From Synaphobranchus kaupii (taxonomy: Eukaryota; Chordata; Actinopteri; Anguilliformes; Synaphobranchidae), in NCBI GenBank assembly GCA_029718625.1, contig CM056380.1, positions 45,601,413 to 45,665,412 of the forward strand: a stretch of DNA of 64,000 nucleotides, written 5' to 3'. The notes under the pieces are model-generated. The model did no database searches, was not told the DNA's origin, and was given only the letters and a program-made list of their open reading frames with translations. Of this stretch, positions 32,137 through 45,679 are shown piece by piece (position 1 is the first letter of the stretch; each line of letters starts with the position of its first letter). The position numbers and the translations under genes are program-made.

Positions 32137-32344
32137 GACAAGGTCATTGAGATAAAAATGATTTTGATTCATTTCAAGTGAACCGTCCAATTTTGAAATT
32201 AGCCTTGGGCTTCCATAAAGAATACTTACTATCTGAACATATAATGCACATTGCCCAATTGTGTATGTGCACTATTTAGACTCGGTAAGTGTGCTGCTTT
32301 GACAGGCTATTACAGAATATAATGAAGGGCTCTTTCTGAAACTG

Positions 32345-33990
32345 CAGATACTGGTGGTGGAGTAGTGGGTGTAGTTAGGGTGGTCGGGTTAGGGGAGGTG
32401 GGGTGTAGGTAGGGTGCTGGGGTTAGGGGAGGTGGGTGTAGGTATAGGGTGGTGGGGTTAGAGGAGGTGGTGTTGGTATAGGGTGGTGGGGTTAGAGGAG
32501 GTGGTGTATGTATAGGGTGGTGGGGTTAGGGGAGGTGGTGTAGGTATAGGGTGGTGGGGGTTAGAGGAGGTGGTGTAGGTATAGGGTGGTGGGGTTAGGG
32601 GGAGGTGGGTTGTAGTAGGGTGGTGGGGTTAGAGGAGGTGGTGTAGGTATAGGGGTGGTGGGGTTAGAGGAGGGTGGTGTTGGTATAGGGTGGTGGGGTT
32701 AGAGGTGGTGTAGGTATAGGGTGGTGGGGTTATGGGAGGTGGTGTAGGTATAGGGTGGTGGGGTTAGAGGAGGTGGTGTAGGTATAGGGTGGTGGGGTTA
32801 GGGGAGATGGGTGTAGAAGGGTGGTGGGGTTAGAGGAGGTGGTGTAGGTATAGGGTGGTGGGGTTAGAGGAGGAGGTGGTGTAGGTATAGGGTGGTGGGG
32901 TTAGAGGAGGTGGGTGTAGGTAGGGTGGTGGGGTTAGAGGAGGTGGTGTAGGTATAGGGTGGTGGGGTTAGAGGAGGAGGTGGTGTAGGTATAGGGTGCT
33001 GGGGTTAGAGGAGGTGGTGTAGGTAGGGTGGTGGGGTTAGAGGAGGTGGGTGTAGGTAGGGTGGTGGGGTTAGAGGAGGTGGTGTAGGTATAGGGTGGTG
33101 GGGTTAGAGGCGGTGGGTGTAGGTATAGGGTGCTGGGGTTAGAGGAGGTGGTGTAGGTAGGGTGGTGGGGTTAGAGGAGGTGGGTGTAGGTAGGGTGGTG
33201 GGGTTAGAGGAGGTGGTGTAGGTAGGGTGGTGGGGTTAGAGGAGGTGGTGTAGGTAGGGTGGTGGGGTTAGAGGAGGTGGTGTAAGGTATAGGTGGTGGG
33301 TTAGAGGAGGAGGTGGTGTAGGTATAGGGTGGTGGGGTTAGAGGAGGAGGTGGTGTAGGTATAGGGTGGTGGGGTTAGAGGAGGTTGGTATAGGATATAG
33401 GGTGTGGGGTTAGAGGAGGAGGTGGTGTAGGTATAGGGTGGTGGGGTTAGAGGAGGAGGTGGTGTAGGTATAGGGGTGGTGGGGTTAGAGGAGGAGGTGG
33501 TGTAGGTATAGGGTGCTGGGGTTAGAGGAGGTGTGTGTAGGTATAGGGTGGTGGGGTTAGAGGAGGACGTGGTGTAGGTACTAGGGTGGTGGGGTTAGAG
33601 GAGGAGGTGGTGTAGGTATAGGGTGGTGGGGTTAGAGGAGGAGGTGGTGTAGGTAATAGGGTGGTGGGGGTTAGAGGAGGAGGTGGTGTAGGTATAGGGG
33701 TAGCGGTGGGGTTAGAGGAGGTGGGTTGTAGGTATAGGGTGGTGAGGTTAGAGGAGAGGTAGGTGGTAGGTATAGGGTGGTGGGGTTAGAGGAGGAGGTG
33801 GTGTAGGCTATAGGGTGGTGGGGTTTAGAGGAGGAGGCGGTGGTGTAGGTATAGGGTGGTGGGGTTAGCGGAGGAGGTGGTGTAGGTATAGGGTGGTGGG
33901 GTTAGAGGAGGAGGTGGTGTAGGTACTAGGGTGCTGGGGTTAGAGGAGGGTGGGTGTAGGTATAGGGTGGTGAGGTTAGGGGAGGATTCG
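32345..33990 (+). repeat. G-rich, C-poor minisatellite (about 1.6 kb)
   Basis: About 40-45 imperfect units of 30-40 bp built from TAGGGTGGTGGGGTTAGAGG and AGGAGGTGGTGTAGGTA. The + strand has almost no C over 1.6 kb. Units differ by an optional AGG triplet and single-base changes. Each contains GGGTTAG, a permutation of the telomere hexamer, but not in telomeric tandem. Strong G-quadruplex and R-loop potential. Confidence 0.97.
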
Positions 33991-34127
33991 GGGGTGGGGC
34001 TGCATTGGGGAGGGAATGTAGGGATTTGGATCACATCACATCAGTACATCAGGCCCTGGGAGTGCAGAAGTGAAGCGACCGGGACAGAGATTAAACCTGA
34101 TGAACAGTTGCCAGTGATTACACCTCG

Positions 34128-34130
<3 letters not shown>

Positions 34131-34164
<34 letters not shown>
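34131..34164 (+). repeat. (GA)n microsatellite
   Basis: About 16 GA units following ACACCTCGCTT, shortly after the G-rich minisatellite. Confidence 0.95.
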
Positions 34165-34167
<3 letters not shown>

Positions 34168-34169
34168 TG

Positions 34170-35820
34170 GAGGGAGCAACAGTGATGACGGTTCTATTAC
34201 TTGGCACAGTTAGAGTGTTAAGTGCTGTTCTGGTGTCAGTGTGTAATCGATCGCGGCCGCGCCGCCCGGGAGAGCCGCAATCTGAAAGGGGCAGTTCTGC
34301 AGGAAAACAGCCCGGAGGTCAGAGGTCGCCCAACACCCCCCCCCCACAGTGCTGCGACCCAGCCAGACAGGCACGCGGGGACGGGCAGGGAGGGGGAGGC
34401 CCGCCTGGGGTGACACCGCCGTGTCCGCGCATCAATACCCATTGAGCGCCATTGTGCGCTAATGCTAGCCTGATGGATCAGCTTTTGGTTTTGGCCCGGA
34501 GGACCATTAGCGGGGGGAAGAGCCGGCGCACTGATACAGGGAGACGAAGCTAGGCACCCATGGCTTGGCACGATGCGGCACGCACCTGGGACGGTCCTGA
34601 AGAGGCCCCGCCCCTTCCCTCCATCTGTCTGTCATTCCATCTACATGTATCGGACCAGAGCCAGTCAACAGGCCAGTGAGGGGGTTTGGGTGTTGGTCTG
34701 GACCAGCTGGGACACACTGGAGAATGTGCGTGTTCGTGTGTGAACCATGGCCTGAATCTAAAGAGGTGGGGTTTTCAATTGATTGCTGGGCTTTTGAATT
34801 GATCCAAACCGCTTCAGTCTTCGTTGTACACAGCTTATCTCAATACACGTGTAGCTGGAGTGTCTTATGTGTGGACGCATGCACAGACGCATCTGTGTAC
34901 GCATGTACGTTCGCGGTGCAGTCAGTCGCACCCAGCCCTAATACATTCACACACAGGCAATCTTCCTCTGTTATTCATGTATTAGTGTCCATTGACGTAC
35001 ACAGCATTCTCATACACAATCACTTATCCTTACTTTTACTATTTTTTTTCCAGGAATTTATTTGATATTATATTAATATTTTTATTATCTTTAGTGTAAA
35101 TTCTTCTGCCCGTGCATGCATTGCACACATATAATAAATATGCCCATGCACAATAAACATACACTGTACAGTCATGCATAAAGCCTGAGTTCTGTGGGTT
35201 TAGGTCCTTTCCGCTGACCTAAAGTTACTTTTGTAGCGTTTTGTTCCAGCTGTCAGTTATCTAATAGCGGGAGCCGACTTGAGTGGAGTGAGCATGGATT
35301 GCCTTTCAACGCAATGCACTCAGTAACAGACTCTAAATGAGGCATCTTTTCCCCACAGCAGCGGGCCTTCCTTGTCAGCGCACGCGGTGACCTGGGAGCT
35401 ACGCGCGGCTCTTAGCGCTCCCATTCGGTGTGGGGCGGCGGCGTCGGCGCCCCGGGATGACTGCCGATCGATGGCAGCCGTGGCTGGAGCCGGCCTCTTT
35501 CCGCGGCGTCGGCCCCCGAAACGGGGTGCCGTAATGGAGCGGGCTGCATTCAGAACGTTTACGTGCCCGTCTTCTCCTGAATTACCTGCAATCTACACCT
35601 CCCCTTCCACCCTGCGAAACAATCACGCAAAGCGGTTTTCTGACTAGCCGTCTCGCCGGAGAGCTTGCTGCATGGAGCTTCATCCGTGCGTCTGGTGAGG
35701 CTGCGAGGCTCCTTAGAGCAGGAAGTCGGTCACCGGCCCTGTCTTTGGCGATTACGGGACGGCGGCGATTACGGGACGGCACCCCCGCGGGTAACATTGC
35801 TAACTCTGAACACGACGACC
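34170..35820 (+). other. Intronic DNA, partly CpG-rich
   Basis: CpG-rich segments at 34240-34420 (TCGATCGCGGCCGCGCCGCC) and 35380-35780. The latter has a 91-codon frame without recognisable domains. No mobile element seen. Confidence 0.5.
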
Positions 35821-36640
35821 GCTAATCAGAACAATTTTTTTTTTAAAAACAACAACAGCCGCAGTCGAAATAACCCTAATTGCCGCCGGTAATTGCAGAA
35901 ACAAAAGTATTTGTCCTGGGCTCGGTGTAGCAAGTCAAAAATTGCACAGGGCGTGCTTTTATTAGTTTTTTTTTTCTGACTGCGAGCATGTTTTTAAAAG
36001 CATTCTTTAGGACGAGTGGGTTTTAGAGCAGCTACCACTGGAGTGCTCTCCTGTACAGCAGTGAATAAGGGGGTTCTTAATTTTAATATTGGTGAAACGG
36101 GACACCGTTCGTATTACACCACACTTGAAATGTGGAGGGGAAACTCAAGTCCCTGACCTCCCTGCACTTCACACTGGCCTTTTTTCCCCCCCCTTTTAAA
36201 TGTGATCGCTGAATGTTTATGTATTTATTCAGTGTTGCCTTGCGACGGGAGTGCCGTGTGTACAGGGCGTGTGGAGAAAAGTCTTCGTTTCGGGGCCGTT
36301 ATCTCCTCCTCCCCACCGCCCCCCCCCAGGCCCAGATTGAGCTGGGACCTTCAGAACGGCGAGAGATGCAGGCGTCCCGGGCTCGGTATCATTCCTGATT
36401 TACATACTAATTACCAAAAATTATCAAGCGCGAGTCAGATGGCAAACAAGACCATTGTTTCGGAGCGCTCGTTAAACGCGGCCGCGATCTCCCGTGACTC
36501 GCGCGCGACGCGACACTCATCGTGGCAAAGGGAACAAAAAAATAATAATTTGCATAAAAAACTTTCTGCCTTTTGAGTTTTTAAAAAATTTTTATTAGTC
36601 ATTTACATATTAATTACTGGACCAAAGCAACGGACTGCGA
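35820..36640. promoter_or_regulatory. Candidate conserved non-coding element cluster
   Basis: Repeat-poor DNA with dense TAAT motifs: CGAAATAACCCTAATTGCCG, GCCGGTAATTGCAG, TACATACTAATTACCAAAAA, AATAATAATTTGCATAAAAA and TACATATTAATTACTGG. It also has an octamer-like TTTGCATA. The combination resembles vertebrate developmental enhancers. Confidence 0.35.
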
Positions 36641-37502
36641 ATGGTATCAGGCGATCAGGACGCCCGTGTTCTCTGTTGTGTTTTTGGCACGCCTTAAAGG
36701 TGACACGTCTCCGTACGTACCCTGGGTTTCTGTGAACCCCTGCAATCTGACTCAATGTGAGTAACGGAGATAGAGCCAACGGCCTTCTGCCGGCGATTTT
36801 CTTTCTCCCTCTCCCTCCTTTCCTCTTTCCTTCCCTCCTTCCCTGTCCATCTCTTCCCCTCCCTCATTCCTCATGCTTGTATTCTTGTGTACTTTGCGGA
36901 GCGAAGCTCGTAACGTGGCAGGTTTGTTGCCTACCACGGAGCAGAAGAGCAGCCGTTTCACGCTTGAAGTCGCTTGACCCTCGACCCTTGAATACAGGCA
37001 TTTTGATGGCCAGCATAAGGCTGTAGGTTGGTTGTAGGTGGCACCTTGTTCTGAGTGGGAGGGGGTCAGCTCACCCCGGCTCTGCCCCACTGCCCCCCCC
37101 CCCCCAGATGCAGAGCAGAGCTGTCGCTGCTCTTCCCAGGACGCTATCGCCCCAGGGCAGTGGCGGCAAGATTACCCATCAAGCCTCACAGAGATTTACT
37201 TTAATACAACAGGACGACTCTTGACAGAAAAAGTGAATTCATATCCATTTTCACTCCCCGGGAACACCCTACTCTTCAGATAAATGGCATCATTGCTGAG
37301 TGTGGATTAATCTTTTTTGCCTGTTCAGTGGGGGGTGGGGGCAACATCCGAGATTCATTTCCTCCCCCCTGTGCATAGTGCCTGGTGAGTTGGCTGGGGT
37401 GGGGGGTTCTGGTGCTGATGGGAAGGAGCAAGGACAGGGTTCAGCAGTTGGGCCTGTTTCCTTTTCTGTCATTCACACACATTCACACACAAACAGAAAC
37501 CG

Positions 37503-37538
<36 letters not shown>

Positions 37539-38228
37539 CACTATGTTCTATGGATATAGCTATTTGGGACAGTATTGGATGGAACAGGTGCACATATCTG
37601 TAGACCATTCTGTCTCTGTAGGATAAATATCCAGTGAGTTGTTAGCAGGTTGGCTAAAATGTGTAGCCTAAACTTTTATTGAACCAGTAACACAAACCAC
37701 AAAGGCCCAGGATTACTGAGGTGAGAAGATGAGGTCACAGCGGCATGGATACCTAGGCTTCTCCCACAGGAGCCTAAACTGGCTACTATTGCAGACTTCA
37801 GGACCATAACATTGCTAGCAAAACTGTGCCTAAAAGGCCCCTCCTTAGGCCCAGCGAGGTTCCGGGACCCATACTGCTCACAGCTGAAACCTCAGGCTGA
37901 ATCACATGGAGGGAAGTTAATCTGGTTATATCCGGTTATATGCGGTTGTATCCGGGCCAGTCTGGTCCGTGCCCTGTGAGTTGGGCAGAATGTTGTCTCC
38001 CAACCCAGTAGAGAGGTAGGCTTCATTTAACCGGACATATCTGCGTATTGAAGCTAGAGCACAGTTGGAGTTGTTCTGTACCCTTAAACAAGTGTGTGTA
38101 CTGTATATGTAGAGTGTGTCATACAGTGTGAGTATTCATTTTGTGGTGTGAATAGGTATGTGCTGTGTTGTGCGAAGGAGTGTGTTGAGTAGTACAAGTG
38201 TGTGGTGTGTAGTATTAATATGTATTTC
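36640..38228 (+). other. Intronic DNA
   Basis: A CT-rich patch (36800-36870), a poly-C run (37095-37107) and (CA)n at 37505-37535. No gene or mobile element recognised. Confidence 0.55.
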
Positions 38229-38709
38229 GTAGTCACTGAATGGGATGATTTACAGCCGTTTAGCCAACCATGTGTTCCGTACTATTCCCGTGTAATTTAC
38301 AGCTTAATCTAGACCCACCCCCCAATTCCCATAGCGATTTGTTAAAATGCAGAGAGGTTATAGTACCACTTGTAAGAGTACCTGAAAGTAAGATATCTAG
38401 AGTCTTTTGATGTTGTTGGGTCACAGACATCAGGAAGTCATGGCAATCAAAGGATTTACTTTATTTAAGTTAGTCAATTTGTACAATTACTTTTGGTGCC
38501 CTAAAATGGGGGGGGGGGGGGGGCTGTAAAAATGGCTACAATTGCTGTACGGTTCACCTGATATGGACGTAAAAACCCTCAAATTAAAGCTGAATGTCTG
38601 CACCTTTAACCTCATAGTCATGGTTACATTTCAAATACAATGTGCTGGAGTACAGAGCCAAAACAACAAAAAATGTGTCAGTGTCCTAACACTTTTGGAC
38701 TGCACTGTA
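38229..38709. mobile_element. Palindromic-family element, copy 3 (right half, type A 3' end)
   Basis: It carries the right arm (AGCCAACCATGTGTTCCGTA, CCACCCCCCAATTCCCATAG), the shared middle (GATGTTGTTGGGTCACAGAC) and the type A module ending CACTTTTGGACTGCACTGTA at 38709. The left arm is absent. A 16-base poly-G (38508-38523) replaces the GGGG of other copies. Confidence 0.7.
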
Positions 38710-40935
38710 AGTATGTCTGGCTTCTTGGAGGCTAATACTTCTCTTCCTCAATTATTCAACCCGAGTAGTTCTAAGTGCAGAAACTTGCTTGTGAATAATC
38801 ATTAGCAGACAGCCTATGTTGTTTGGCCCTGAGGAACCGCACTGTAATCACAATCGAATAAAACTGCACCGAGGTACTGTGTCTCCATACGGAGAAGAGA
38901 ACTGCTTTGTCACCTTGTCCTTCTGTAAACATTACCCCTTCCCCCGCAGTATGGAAGCCCAGAGGGGATAGACAGATGAACCAATCTACCTGGTCCTCGC
39001 TTTACCACCGGTCCACCTTTTTTTACTGCTCGGCAGCACTGGCCTAAACCATTATGGCGCTCTAGGATATAAAAAAAAAGACCAGCCTACAAAAAAATAG
39101 CATGTATTTAGCCTATGAAAATGAACTCCAGAAGATAAAAGTGAACGTGAAAAATAAATGAACACTTCAATGTTTATGACTTAACGGTTCGGTACATTTT
39201 CGGTAGCTACAGCAGGAAATGTTAATTGTTTTCCATGTATTGAAATGTAGCAGTGGCTAACTTGCCATTATTTATTTCTTAACAAAATAAGGCACATTAA
39301 CGCTCAAGCCCTATTCGGACGTGATATGTTTTACGGGGATGTGGGGTAATGTAATTATTACCGGAGCGGAGCATCTCTGTTATTTAAGTCCCGTCCGAAT
39401 CTGGCATGTCAGTAACTGTTCGCACCCCGCGCCATTAAAGATTCCGGCGTATTTTAAATGCCCTGTATAAATAACCCCAGGTTATAGCAATCCCCGTGCG
39501 AATTGATATGATGGTAAATATTCTGTTATATCCAGTAACAATATTAGCCTGTTACATTCTGTTATATTTTATGTTATAACCGTTTCATTATAAAGTCCAA
39601 GAGGAATTTTTTTTCCAGCCTTGACAAAATAAGTGAGGATTATTTTCTGATTAGACGCGCAAGTGAGGGAACAAGAACATGTGAAGAGTCCAGGACATGA
39701 GTTAGCCTACTGTGCCCCCCGTCAACATGGCACTCTAGACGGCCGCCTTGTCGCCTATACTGTAAAGCCGGCCCTGTGCTCAGGTTTACTATGGTGGCCA
39801 CAGTCCATTCGCCAAATCGCAAGTGATCTTCAAGCAAATCGCAGCGCACAGGTGGCGTTTAATTAGAGCTGAACTTCCTGTCAGCATGCTGCTCGACTTT
39901 ATCCCCCTGCCCCGACCCCTGACCCTTGATCCCGGTGACCTCTCTCTCTGTGCAGCCCTTCCCCCTCTCTCCTCTGACTGGCTCACCACCCCGCTAATCT
40001 GTTAAGCCCAATTTTTTATCAGTCGCTTATCCTTTACATGGCTGGGGTCGTATTGGACGCGATGCTTCCCCCCGGTCCAATCGACCAGAATGGAGGACTG
40101 TCACCAGTGTGTTTTTGTGGGGACCTCCAGCTCCCCTGTTCGGCTCATTCAGACTCCTCTTCCCCCAGAAGGTGCCCGCCAGGTGGGTCTTACCTGTCAT
40201 TGTGTGTGTGACAGAAAATCTGCCATTTCACGGCCGGAGCCAGTAAGCCACAGCGTGGTCACTCCTGTTTTTTGAAAGCATCGGCGGGGTTCGGCAAGGT
40301 CCTGAAGTGCCACACAGATAAACGCTTTATCATCCCCCTCCAGAAGCCCACATGAAAGAACCCATGCCATCGCCTGACCGCTGGCGCACAGGATCTCTGC
40401 GCCGCCCTGTCTGAGTCCGACAGCGAGGAAGAGGAGCAGGAGGAAGAGGTCAACAGGACAGCTCCGTAACTCTCCAACTCAACAGGGGACGGGCTTCCTG
40501 CACCATGCACTAACAAAATAGGCACATGCACATCCCCTCTCAGACAATCGAGGAAGGAAGCAGGGCCCGAATAACGCCGTTCTCAAACAATGCCGCAGAG
40601 ACCTAAACAAAAGGGGGCAACGTGTGGATCTTTTGGGAACATCGCCGGCATTGAATTCTGGGGGACCCACACATTGTACGGGAGCATGACTTGAGTGTCG
40701 TCTTTCTTTGATGCAGTAGCTTAACCATGATGCTCTGCTGCCGCCAAGCAGTGGTGACAGCGAAATCAGGGAAACTGAATCTTCAGTCACTGAAAAACAC
40801 AAACTGAAGACTGAACTTGTTGAGACTGAACAAACAAGTTATTTTTGAAATATGATTTGTTGTTTTAATTAGATTTTAGAGATATGGGTGTGTGTATGCT
40901 TGTGTGCTTACATTTTACTATTAGTTTAACTGTGG
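38710..40935 (+). other. Intronic DNA with a possible MITE
   Basis: About 39309-39508 begins CCCTATTCGGACGTGATATG and ends AATCCCCGTGCGAATTGATA, with GGTAATGTAATTATTACC inside. This resembles a fish Harbinger-type MITE (weak). A poly-T is near 39608-39615. No gene seen. Confidence 0.4.
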
Positions 40936-40939
40936 GTTT

Positions 40940-40942
<3 letters not shown>

Positions 40943-41021
<79 letters not shown>
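40943..41021 (+). repeat. (GT)n microsatellite
   Basis: About 39 GT units with a GGGTGTAT interruption. A second GT-rich patch follows at 41250-41348. Confidence 0.97.
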
Positions 41022-41022
<1 letters not shown>

Positions 41023-42474
41023 TTGCACAGTCTTGTGGGGACTCGGTGAGTATGGTGCAGTAGAAGCTACTTTGTTAGCGTACCCTGCTCGTCACAGATG
41101 TGGAATTGATTATCTGGCTCTGTGGGAAACTCCATTACTCTGTTTACCAGCATTTGTTTTATTAATGGACTGGGTGTATCTGGGTCACTGGTGCACAAAG
41201 CAGCGTTGAGCGCAGAGTTGTTTTTTCCATCACTGACTTAAACATAGTACCGTGTGTATTGTGTGTGTGTGTATGGTGTGTGCGTGCTTGCGTGTGTGTG
41301 TGTCTGTGTTCTTGTGTCTGCATGGTGTGTGTGTGCGTGTGTGCGTGATTTATTATTCTTCTCTAAACATCAGTGTGAGGAGGTGGCAACAGGGGCCTTG
41401 GAATACCAGGCTGAGCAGAAAGCCGTGTTGTATTTTGATTGCACAGATGAACACAAGCTTTATATTCTGCCCTGCTCTTTTTTTTTTTTTTTTGCAGCAG
41501 ACTGATTTGTAGAAATGGTGTTTTGCATTTCCTAAAACCCAAAAGTGATTGCCTTGCTTCGAAACTTTGTCAGCGTGCTTGTTAGCAGATGAAAATGACT
41601 GCTGCCTGTGGTTGAAAGTGAACAATAGTGGGGACACCTGCTGTTTGCAAAAAATAGCTGCTGTGGAGAGGGAGAGGACAAGCAAACCCAGGAAATGCCA
41701 GCCTGCACCACTAACTGTGGCCTGTAGGTGGCAGCAGTCACTACTTTTTGGGGGTGAAAATGCACTCAGAAAAATGAGGACATGGGGATGTTTTTGTTTT
41801 TGCTCTTTTTATTTTTACCTGGAAAATGATCGAGGCCATGCTGGGAGTGCATTGACACTACACAGACTTTTATTTAGTTGACTTTTTTATTTTTATTTTG
41901 TATGTTAAATCATGATATTTTGATGCTATGAGAAGGTCAACAAAACCATTAACTAAGCTTGTTGTACCCATACCGTACACAATACAACAAGTGAAGAAAA
42001 TACACTGTGTTAGATTATCAATGAAAAAAATCCCCCAACACACGCTCAACAGACAACAGAAAAAAAAAAAACTTGATTACACATTGCGACACTTAAGCGT
42101 GCCTTACGGTCTTTGCTTATGCTCGCAATTGATTGACCCCTGTGAAAGCTCCTTGGATGTTTAATTTTTATGTTTATTTATTTATATATTTTTGTGGGTG
42201 CGAAGTCGATATCCGAGAAGCTCGGGATTCCAGAGAGAGAGAGAGGATATTGATTGCTTCCATTGTGCGGTGAATTCCGAGCTCTGCCGCTAGCTCCCGA
42301 ACAGCCCAATATTCATTACACCATCATCACAATGTCATTTTCCACTGTCTTCTCCAATAAGGAGCATTGCACTTTTCCTGTTCTATTGTACCGAGGCGAA
42401 GGCCTGTTCTTTCAGGAGGAAGGCCTGTGTTGCTGTATTGCAGATAAAGCCAAATTGAACTGTTTTGATTGTTA

Positions 42475-42625
42475 ATAGTCAGGGGGGGAATGCCTGCAGC
42501 ACAGGCGGTGGCAATTGCCGTTTGTACACTGCCGTTATTGTTATTTTCCCTACTAAATATTGCCGGCAGTGCCTGTAATTATTTTAATTACAAGTCAAAG
42601 TAACTTTTTATCTGACCAATGACCT
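42475..42625. promoter_or_regulatory. Candidate conserved non-coding element
   Basis: Repeat-free; contains GGCGGTGGCAATTGCCGTTT, TATTGCCGGCAGTGCC, GTAATTATTTTAATTACAAG. The palindromic CAATTG and paired TAATTA sites suggest a homeodomain-bound element. Unverified. Confidence 0.35.
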
Positions 42626-43061
42626 GTGCTATTTATTCACACAAACTACCCTAAGCTTTTTTTTTCCCGCCTTATCTCTGTATATTAATTCATATTTACG
42701 TCTTGTGTTTTGTATTTCGGCGAATGTGAGCATTGTGAAATAGTTTGTGTTGTAAACGATGTTGCGTGTTGAAACCGAAGGGACCTTTGTTTTCTGTTGT
42801 TTAATGTTTTGCAAATCGTTTCGCTAATTTGCCAGTAGCCCAGTCACTGCTGATAAGTTGGTCAATTTAGCTTTTCTTTCCCTGAAATCCTTATAAGTTG
42901 AAAGCAAATTCTAATTTATCTGAACTCGAAATCTGATCGTATTGGTCCCAAATGCTATTAACATTGTTTTTAACAGTTTTTTTTTCAGTGAATCTAAAAC
43001 AGATTATACTCACATTCAAGGCTACCGATACTTTAATATATGCAGATGCACTGGAAAAATG

Positions 43062-43300
43062 AAAACACACACACACGCACACACACACACACAAATCTCA
43101 AACAAACCATTGATCTACACAATGGCACACAAACCCTTAAACAAACCACACATCTGCAAAATGACTTTTTGTGTGCGGACACACACGCGCACAGACACAC
43201 ACAAACAGAGGAAAACGGTCAAAGAAACCACAGATCTACACAACGGCAGACGCGCGCACAAACGCAGACAGACACAAAGCAGGACAGCAGAGGACAAAAC
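43062..43300 (+). repeat. CA-rich microsatellite cluster
   Basis: Interrupted (CA)n with AAACAAACC spacers. Neighbouring poly-C runs are at 43607-43629 (23 C) and about 43765-43775. The intervening 43300-43600 has no recognised feature. Confidence 0.85.
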
Positions 43301-44126
43301 ACCCTCGGCGGCTGTGGTGTTCCTGGTAGGTGGATAAAAGTAGTGGTATTGTAATTCGATAGATGGGGTTTTGCAAAGATAATCTGTTCTGAACAGATGA
43401 TCATTTTGGAAGGAAATTTGATTGATATGGAGGAGAGCGTGGGATCAGGATTTTCAGGGAGACTTAAAAGCTACGGATTCGTCGTTCCCTGGGCGGGAGA
43501 AACGGCGACAAACAACTCGCTCCATCCTTTACTGCTCTGTCCTTACCCCAACATCAACCTACCCCCGGCCCCCTATTACCCCCAACTCTACACCCCCCCT
43601 GCCACGCCCCCCCCCCCCCCCCCCCCCCCTCACTGCCTCTCCCTTCATTCCCAGGATGCTCCAGTCCTCACCAGTGCCACCAGCTTTAGACTCTATTTTT
43701 ATTAGATTTGCTAATACCCCCCAGAAGATACGCAATCCTGTGTATTCTGTCTGTTTTCTTCTTCCCCCCCCCCCCTACTGGTTTGGATCCAAGAATGTTT
43801 CTGGTATAATCCTCTGCTTAGGCCGGTGTTGCCACAGAAACATCGATAATGTTCCTGCTCTACAACATCTTAGTGCATTAAAGTGGTAGTATGGAGACGT
43901 GGTGCGGGGGCCCTCTCTCACAGTAATGCATTTCTCTGCAAATCCCAGGGAAAAAATAGAAACGCAGCCGTGCAGGAATAAAAAAAAAGAGCTGGGAAAG
44001 AGAGATTTGGATTGCTCATGTTTAGAGCCCATTCTTCTGTGCAATTTCTGTGGCCTTTCGTCACGATGGCTGCCTCTCCAGCTCGAAGAGCACTCGAGGA
44101 CCGGGCCTGATGGGACAGCGCAGAGG

Positions 44127-44216
44127 CACACACACACACACACACACACACACGTGTACACACACACGCGCGCACACTCACACACTCACACTCGCATGCA
44201 CGTACACACACACTCG

Positions 44217-44247
<31 letters not shown>

Positions 44248-44335
44248 GTGTACACACACACGCGCGCACACTCAAACACACACTCACACTCGCATGCACG
44301 TACACACACTCGCACGCACACACACACACACTCAA
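44127..44335 (+). repeat. (CA)n / CACACGCGCGCACACTC array
   Basis: Alternating (CA)n, GTGTACACACACACGCGCGC and CTCACACTCGCATGCACGTA blocks; part of the pattern is duplicated. Alternating purine-pyrimidine with Z-DNA potential. A degenerate ACACA-rich tail runs to about 44650. Confidence 0.95.
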
Positions 44336-44928
44336 AAATATATGAAGACGGAACAAAAAACACAGACACACACTCAAAATGTTCTTAGACAGAGTATACA
44401 CACTCATGTGCACTGAAAAAAATATATACAGACAGAATACACACAGGTATACTCCAAACTGTGTACACATTAAGTACACACAGGTACATTTAAAATATAT
44501 GCATACAGACATTAATTACACTCAAGGGTACACACAGGTAATCTTAAAATATTTACATAGATTGAGTATATACACACTGAAAAATATATACAGGCACTGA
44601 CTACAAACACACACTGAAAATTATATACAGACAGAGTACACACACAGGTACATTAAAACTACATACAGACTTTACAACCGTTTGGTACACATAGTGTAAT
44701 TAATGTGTGATGAGGGAGTGATGATCTTATGAACAGTAAAAAAACAGGTGAGCTTTTTGGCCAAGCGTGTAATAGGTTAGTGCTGCAATGCCTACAGGAC
44801 TGGATATATCAGTGATGCTAATTAATGTAGTCTGTGTATCTGACTCAGATTGTTAAGATCTCTTGTGACAAGGGCAGTATTTCTTATCCCATAATTCATA
44901 TCCCTGTTTCACTCCATATATCCCTCTC

Positions 44929-45036
<108 letters not shown>

Positions 45037-45679
45037 ACTCTTTCTCTCGTTGTCTCACTCTCTTTAGACTTAATCCTGAGATAGGTGAAAGGTCTGTCTC
45101 TTTGGAACCCCTGCCTTCCAAGATTTGGGGCACAATGCATTCTGGGTTTAGTCAGCCCACAGAATCAAGGCGCAGTGCTTACTAGCCCCCCCCCCCCCCC
45201 CCCCCCATCTCACCCCATCCACTCTTCTAGTCCAGGGTGAGTGAGGTCCCAGTGCTTTTCGGATGTGACCTTAAGGGGGGTCGGGTACAGGATCACTCCT
45301 GCCTTCACTATATGAGTGTTCTCTTGTTGCCAGGAGATGGGGGGTGGGGGGATTGGGGGAATGAGGCACACACGTTGCACAGGTTTTTCCCAGATCCACT
45401 AGAGTACACTCTCTCCTCAGAGGAACCATGTCTCCAGGCTGTGAGCCTCCTCTTATCTGACCAGAGCCTGTTCCTGCGTCCATCTCAATTAAAACAGAGC
45501 AAACCCCCTTTTCAGTCCGTATTATATATTATCCGTCTAAATCTAATTTCAGGGAAATTGCCAGGGAGTCTAAAGTCATTAATTTGAGTGACATCAGCTG
45601 GGATTGTTATTCCACAATGGAGCAGAGGATAAGGACATCTCTCAGAATATAGCACAGCAGAGAGGTGAGCAGGGCCGTG

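Noticed and set aside
31486..32190. Open frames spanning the N run
   Set aside because: They exist only because N is read as open. There is no sequence evidence.
32345..33990. Interstitial telomere
   Set aside because: GGGTTAG occurs once per unit but never as tandem TTAGGG. The unit is about 37 bp.
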